A program made the translations under genes and the position numbers. Shown here piece after piece: positions 60,368-64,000 of a stretch of 64,000 nt of DNA; position 1 is the stretch's first letter, and the number at the start of each line of letters is the position of its first letter. A model generated the notes under the pieces. That model was not told where the DNA came from. It searched no databases and saw nothing but the letters and a program-made list of their open reading frames with translations. The DNA is from Chloroflexota bacterium (GTDB taxonomy: Bacteria; Chloroflexota; Dehalococcoidia; SHYB01), in NCBI GenBank assembly GCA_016875535.1, contig VGPF01000001.1:110778-174777 (forward strand), in the 5' to 3' direction.

Positions 60368-61006
60368 TCACTTTGCCGCCTTTAGCGGCGCTACGGCCAG
60401 TCGCAGCTCCCTGGCGGCGCGCTGGGCATCGTAGGCACTCAGGATGGCGGAGACGACGGCGACGCCTTTCGCGCCCGCCTTCAGCACCTCGGGCGCGTTG
60501 TGCGCCGTGACGCCGCCGATGCCCAGGCACGGGATGCGCACGGCGCGGGAGATTTCGCGCATGAGCGCGAGGCCTTCGGGCGTCTTGCCCGGCTTGGAGC
60601 GCGTCTCATACAGCGTGCCGACGATGAGATAGTCGGCGCCTTGCGCCTCGGCGGTGCGCGCGGCATCCACGCTGTGGACGGAGCGGCCGATGAGCAGATT
60701 AGCCCCGGCGACGCGGCGGGCCTCCACAGTGGGCATGGAGGCCTCCGCCAGGTGGACGCCATCGGCCCCGGCGGCAATGGCGAGATCCACGCGCTCGTTG
60801 ACGATGAGGAGGGCGCGGCCCGCGATGCGCGCCTTGACGGCCCTTGCCAGGGCAAAGAGTTCGCCGCCGGGCAGGTCCTTCTCGCGCACCTGGACCATGG
60901 TGACGCCGCCTGCGACGGCCGCCGCGATCTTCTCGGGCAGCAGGTCAACGCTGCAGAGCGAGCGATCGGTGACGAGGCAGAGCGGGGCTACTTGCGAATG
61001 GACCAT
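60368..61006 (-). CDS. tenI: Thiazole tautomerase TenI-like (ThiE paralogue)
   Basis: A 212-residue ThiE-fold protein. It keeps [13 protein letters not shown], but the phosphate loop reads [12 protein letters not shown] rather than HLGQDD, the next strand is [18 protein letters not shown], and the closing loop is [21 protein letters not shown] and the ETxxKPG pattern match Bacillus TenI, which aromatises the ThiG product, not thiamine-phosphate synthase. Its position right after thiG, overlapping by 19 bases, fits that role. Automated annotation would probably call it a second thiE. Confidence 0.82.
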   Translation of the reverse strand: MVHSQVAPLCLVTDRSLCSVDLLPEKIAAAVAGGVTMVQVREKDLPGGELFALARAVKARIAGRALLIVNERVDLAIAAGADGVHLAEASMPTVEARRVAGANLLIGRSVHSVDAARTAEAQGADYLIVGTLYETRSKPGKTPEGLALMREISRAVRIPCLGIGGVTAHNAPEVLKAGAKGVAVVSAILSAYDAQRAARELRLAVAPLKAAK

Positions 61007-61773
61007 GCGGGCACTTCCTCCTGGGGGCTGGAGGCGGAGGCGTAGGCCTTTTTGGGCATGCGCCCGGCGAAGTAGGCCTTGCGACCTGCCTCGACGCCGA
61101 GCTTCATGGCCTCGCCCATGGCGACGGGGTCTCCGGCGAGGGCGATGGCGGAGTTGATGAGCACCGCATCGGCGCCGATCTCCATGGCGAGGGCGGCGTC
61201 CGAGGGCGCGCCGAGGCCGGCGTCCACAACGACGGGGACCTTGGCCTGCTCGATGATGATCTTGATCTGCTCGAAGGTGATTATGCCTTGGCCGGAGCCG
61301 ATGGGCGAGGCAAGGGGCATCACGGTGGCGGTGCCGATCTCCTCGAGGCGCTTGGCAAGGACCGGATCCGTGTTGATGTACGGCAGGACGACGAAGCCTT
61401 CCTTCACCAGGACCTTGGCCGCTTCAAGGGTGCCGATGGGATCGGGCAGGAGGTACTTTGGGTCGGGGATGACCTCCAGCTTCACCCAATCGGAGAGGCC
61501 CATGCTGCGGGCAAGCCGAGCCGTGTAGATGGCCTCTTCGGCCGTCTTGCAGCCCGCCGTGTTGGGCAGGATGGCATAGCGCTTCCAATCTATGTAGTCC
61601 AGGATGGTGCGCTCGCCGGCGGAGAAGTCTATGCGCTTGAGGGCGACGGTGACCATCTCCGCGCCGGAGGCTTCGATGGCTCGGACCATCTCGTCCATGG
61701 TGCGGTACTTGCCGGTGCCCACCATGAGCCGAGAGCGCAGGCGCTTCCCCGCGATGACTAGATCTCTATCCAT
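60988..61773 (-). CDS. thiG: Thiazole synthase
   Basis: ThiG builds the thiazole phosphate from DXP, dehydroglycine and ThiS thiocarboxylate. The 261-residue protein has [32 protein letters not shown], the catalytic-lysine segment [28 protein letters not shown] and [20 protein letters not shown]. It is the first gene after the TPP riboswitch, with GGAGGAGG upstream of the ATG. It overlaps tenI by 19 bases. Confidence 0.96.
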   Translation of the reverse strand: MDRDLVIAGKRLRSRLMVGTGKYRTMDEMVRAIEASGAEMVTVALKRIDFSAGERTILDYIDWKRYAILPNTAGCKTAEEAIYTARLARSMGLSDWVKLEVIPDPKYLLPDPIGTLEAAKVLVKEGFVVLPYINTDPVLAKRLEEIGTATVMPLASPIGSGQGIITFEQIKIIIEQAKVPVVVDAGLGAPSDAALAMEIGADAVLINSAIALAGDPVAMGEAMKLGVEAGRKAYFAGRMPKKAYASASSPQEEVPAWSIRK

Positions 61774-61795
61774 ACAGGCCTCCTCCGCACAAAAG

Positions 61796-61821
61796 AAAAC
61801 ACCGCTCGCGAGCGGTGTTTT
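61796..61821 (-). terminator. Intrinsic terminator of the thi riboswitch expression platform
   Basis: AAAACACCGCTCG and CGAGCGGTGTTTT form a perfect 26-base palindrome, followed in the minus direction by CTTTT. It lies between the TPP aptamer and the thiG ribosome site, so ligand binding probably favours termination. Confidence 0.9.
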
Positions 61822-61837
61822 GAGAGGTGGCCTATGA

Positions 61838-61920
<83 letters not shown>

Positions 61921-61934
61921 CGTGCAACAAACCC

Positions 61935-61963
61935 ACTATAGGCCCGTGGCAAAGGGGTGTCAA
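61935..61963 (-). promoter_or_regulatory. Promoter of the thi operon
   Basis: On the minus strand TTGACA (61958-61963), exactly 17 bases, TATAGT (61935-61940). Transcription would start about 61928, just before the aptamer. Confidence 0.75.
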
Positions 61964-61992
61964 TGCGAGGTCAACAGAAGGCGATAGGAAGG

Positions 61993-63408
61993 CTAGTCCT
62001 GCCTTGCTTTGAACCGGTGGTACCAGACAGCGTTCTTCAGCGCGCGCGCGGCACGGTCATACGAGGGGAAGCTGGGGACGCCTCCTGCTTCGAAACGGCT
62101 TGAAATCGTCTTGATGAGCTCGGCATCGGCAACGGGCTTGGGCGAGACGGTGACGCCGACCAGCGGCTTCTTCCCGCCGCGCTCCTTCAACTTCGCCATA
62201 GCGTCAATCTGCGCATCGGCCATGCCGGCCGCGCCGCGGAAGCTGAGGATGGGCACCTGCATGACGATGACGTCAATAACCGGGTCGTCGGTGAGGATGT
62301 CCAGGATCGTATCGAGCTCTTTGCGGTTGGTGCCCAGGTCTATCGGGTTGCTGAAGCTGGCGCCGACGAGGCTGAAGAATTCGCCGAGGCGCTTATAGGA
62401 CTGCTGGGAGAGGGCCGGGACGCCCATGCCCGCGTGCGCGAAGGCGTCCGTGATGGAGACGGACTGGCCGCCTGCGCCGCCCATGAGGCCGCAGCCGCTT
62501 CCCGTGAAGGGCGGCAGCTTCACCAGGGCCTTTGCCGTATCCAGGGCCTCTTCCAGGTTCCGGACCAGGATCGCGCCCGTCTGCCTGCAGGCGGCCTCCC
62601 AGACGGCTAGGGATTCGGCGAGGGAGGCGGTGTGAGACGAAGTGGCGCGCTTGCCCTCCTCCGTCTGGCCGCCCTTCCAGATGATGACGGGCTTCTTTGC
62701 CGTCGTCTCCCGGAGGAGCTTGAAGAAGCGCCTGCCGTCCTTGAGGCCTTCCACATACATGACGATAACCTGCGTTTGGGCGTCCTGGGCCATGTACTCC
62801 AGGAAGTCGGCGTTCTCCAGCACGATGCCGTTGCCGAAGCTGACCATCTTGCTGATCTTTAAGCCGAGCTCCGGCGCGGCGAGGGAGACGGAGATGCCGT
62901 GGGAGCCGCTCTGGCTGCAGAAGGCGATATTACCGCCTTCATAGACGGGCTGGCCTGGAGAGAAGCAGAGCCCCGCGCCCGGGTTATAGATGCCCATGCA
63001 GTTGGGGCCGATGAGGACCATGCCCGATTGCCTGGCCATGCCAAGGACCTTGCTCTGCATCTCCATGCCGTCGGCCGTGTGGGTCTCGGCGAAGCCGGCG
63101 GTGAACATGGTGACGCCGCCGACCTTGTGGGTGATGCAATCGGCCAGGATGCGCGGGGCCACGGAGCGCGGGACGGCGATGATGCCATAGTCCACCGGGC
63201 CGGGAACTTCGGCCAGGCTCTTGAAGTTCCGGATGCCCATGGCCTCTATGCCGGGGATCTCGTTCGGGTCTATCTGGACGGAGTAGACATTGCCCTTGAA
63301 CTGCTTCTGGCTGGAGAGCCACAGGTAGTTGGCGGCCTTCTTATCGCCAAAAACGACGACGGTCTGTGGGTTAAAGACGCGGTCGAGGGCGGCATGGGAG
63401 ACGGGCAT
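61993..63408 (-). CDS. CoA-binding protein, NDP-forming acyl-CoA synthetase alpha-like
   Basis: A 471-residue protein with an N-terminal CoA-binding Rossmann domain (about 8-125, VVVFGDKKAANYLWLSSQKQ). Two succinyl-CoA-ligase-like domains follow (GPNCMGIYNPGAGLCFSPGQ, IAFCSQSGSHGISVSLAAPE). The region of the phospho-His reads RATSSHTASLAES. There is no ATP-grasp beta domain, so it needs a partner subunit encoded elsewhere or has another role. The start at 63408 has AGGAGG upstream. It is divergent from fur. Confidence 0.85.
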   Translation of the reverse strand: MPVSHAALDRVFNPQTVVVFGDKKAANYLWLSSQKQFKGNVYSVQIDPNEIPGIEAMGIRNFKSLAEVPGPVDYGIIAVPRSVAPRILADCITHKVGGVTMFTAGFAETHTADGMEMQSKVLGMARQSGMVLIGPNCMGIYNPGAGLCFSPGQPVYEGGNIAFCSQSGSHGISVSLAAPELGLKISKMVSFGNGIVLENADFLEYMAQDAQTQVIVMYVEGLKDGRRFFKLLRETTAKKPVIIWKGGQTEEGKRATSSHTASLAESLAVWEAACRQTGAILVRNLEEALDTAKALVKLPPFTGSGCGLMGGAGGQSVSITDAFAHAGMGVPALSQQSYKRLGEFFSLVGASFSNPIDLGTNRKELDTILDILTDDPVIDVIVMQVPILSFRGAAGMADAQIDAMAKLKERGGKKPLVGVTVSPKPVADAELIKTISSRFEAGGVPSFPSYDRAARALKNAVWYHRFKARQD

Positions 63409-63432
63409 TGGGGGCCTCCTGAAGGCGGGAGG

Positions 63433-63438
63433 ATTATA
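63433..63438 (-). promoter_or_regulatory. Candidate -10 element of the acyl-CoA synthetase alpha-like gene
   Basis: TATAAT on the minus strand, 24 bases before the ATG at 63408. The -35 region is weak. Confidence 0.4.
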
Positions 63439-63469
63439 GCGCAGAGGCAGACGCCCTTGACGCGCCCTG

Positions 63470-63491
63470 TACAATTTGAGACGAGGTCTCA
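63470..63491 (+). promoter_or_regulatory. Fur-family gene -10 element and overlapping palindromic operator
   Basis: TACAAT (63470-63475) is followed by TGAGAC-GAG-GTCTCA (63477-63491), a perfect inverted repeat over the expected transcription start and ending three bases before the ATG at 63495. It is well placed for autorepression. Confidence 0.55.
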
Positions 63492-63494
63492 CTT

Positions 63495-63938
63495 ATGCCT
63501 GCCAAGGCACACCACCCGCTCGTCGAAGAGTCCCTTAGGCGCCTGGAGGAGAAGGGCTACCGCCTTACCGGGACGCGGGAGGATGTGGCGCGCGCGGTGG
63601 CCCAGCAGGGCAGCCACTTCACGGCGGAGTTGCTCTGCGAAGCCCTGCCGCGCGTGGGGCGGGCCACGGTCTATCGCAACATCAAGCTCTTGGTGGAGAT
63701 GGGATTCCTCTGCCGGGTTCTTATGGAGGACGGCGAGCTGCACTATCAGGTGAGCCACAAGGGGCACCATCATCACCTGATCTGCACCTATTGCGGCCAG
63801 TCCCAGGACCTCCTGAACTGTGACTTCCAGGGCATGTTGAAGGAGAAGGCCTCCGCCCAAGGCTTTGAGGTCGAGCGCCACACCGTGGAGCTCTACGGAC
63901 GGTGCCGCACCTGCGCCAGCGAGGCGACGGCGGCCTAG
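63495..63938 (+). CDS. Fur-family metal-responsive regulator
   Basis: A 147-residue Fur/Zur/PerR-family protein. The winged helix includes LTGTREDVARAVAQQGSHFT and RVGRATVYRNIKLLVEMGF. The metal site HKGHHHHLICTYCG has His91-94, and the structural zinc is held by C97/C100 and C137/C140 (CRTC). Which metal or peroxide it senses cannot be decided by eye. The palindrome over its start suggests self-control. The divergent acyl-CoA synthetase alpha-like gene may share regulation. Confidence 0.92.
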   Translation: MPAKAHHPLVEESLRRLEEKGYRLTGTREDVARAVAQQGSHFTAELLCEALPRVGRATVYRNIKLLVEMGFLCRVLMEDGELHYQVSHKGHHHHLICTYCGQSQDLLNCDFQGMLKEKASAQGFEVERHTVELYGRCRTCASEATAA

Positions 63939-63988
63939 CTGCGGAAGTTTTGCAAGCGAACTAGACGAGTTATCAAAAGGAGACAACG

Positions 63989-64000
63989 TTGAGATGAAGT
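63989..64000 (+). CDS. Possible start of the next gene (truncated by window end)
   Basis: AAAAGGAGA at 63975-63983 is a strong ribosome site. A TTG at 63989 and an ATG at 63994 are possible starts. Too little sequence remains to judge the product. If real, it follows the Fur-family gene on the same strand. Confidence 0.3.

Overview
The window is a dense, high-GC bacterial chromosome segment with about 60 protein genes. There are no rRNA or recognisable tRNA genes, no insertion sequences and no CRISPR arrays. Several features suggest a Chloroflexota genome of Dehalococcoidia/SAR202 type: short Zn-ribbon and coiled-coil accessory proteins, a Ser/Thr/Pro-linker lipoprotein, paired acyl-CoA dehydrogenases with a DUF35 protein, an F420/PPOX-type protein, RNase Y, a DPPR-synthase-like UbiA protein, and no outer-membrane genes. 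That placement is inference from content; there is no marker rRNA here.

Layout. 1-5 kb holds housekeeping genes (HAD hydrolase, apt, rsmD, coaD, recF, sirtuin) and a frameshifted PPOX gene. 5.6-8.6 kb is accessory: a DUF433/DUF5615 toxin-antitoxin pair and a three-gene unit of two signal-less trypsin-like proteases with a LuxR-type regulator. 8.7-15.3 kb is a glycolate/glyoxylate/glycerate block (class V aminotransferase, glcD-glcE-glcF, glycerate kinase). 15.3-19 kb carries an OmpR/PhoR-like two-component pair and an MFS exporter. 19-28 kb is the replication core: L25, fmt, dnaA, a probable oriC, obg, nadD, a broken higB with higA, pyrE and gyrB. 28.3-29.2 kb is a gene-free, palindrome-rich stretch.

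29-35.4 kb is catabolic (phytanoyl-CoA-dioxygenase-like protein, two acyl-CoA dehydrogenases, DUF35 protein) plus an MscS channel. 35.5-40.6 kb has rny-ymdB, a PHP phosphatase, fabZ, plsY and a zinc-finger membrane protein. 40.8-45.3 kb has a TPP enzyme, an alpha/beta hydrolase, a UbiA prenyltransferase and tlyA. 45.4-49.5 kb is purF-purM-purH. 49.5-53.1 kb encodes a heterodimeric ABC exporter. 53.2-62 kb is one long thiamine operon on the minus strand: TTGACA/TATAGT promoter, TPP riboswitch, intrinsic terminator, thiG-tenI-thiS-thiO-thiE-thiL-thiD, then an ABC importer of the ThiXYZ type and a DUF192 lipoprotein. The window ends with an NDP-forming acyl-CoA synthetase alpha-like gene divergent from a Fur-family regulator that has a palindrome over its own start.

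The main structural result is a reversal of strand composition between dnaA and obg. It holds for genes on the same strand on both sides, coincides with DnaA-box-like sites spaced 20-21 bp and an AT-rich tract, and marks a likely bidirectional origin near 22.5 kb. Two genes look freshly broken: a one-base deletion in the PPOX gene and an amber codon in higB. A -10 element (TATAAT, TACAAT or TATACT) with a poor -35 recurs upstream of many genes, in some cases so close to the start codon that the mRNA would be nearly leaderless.
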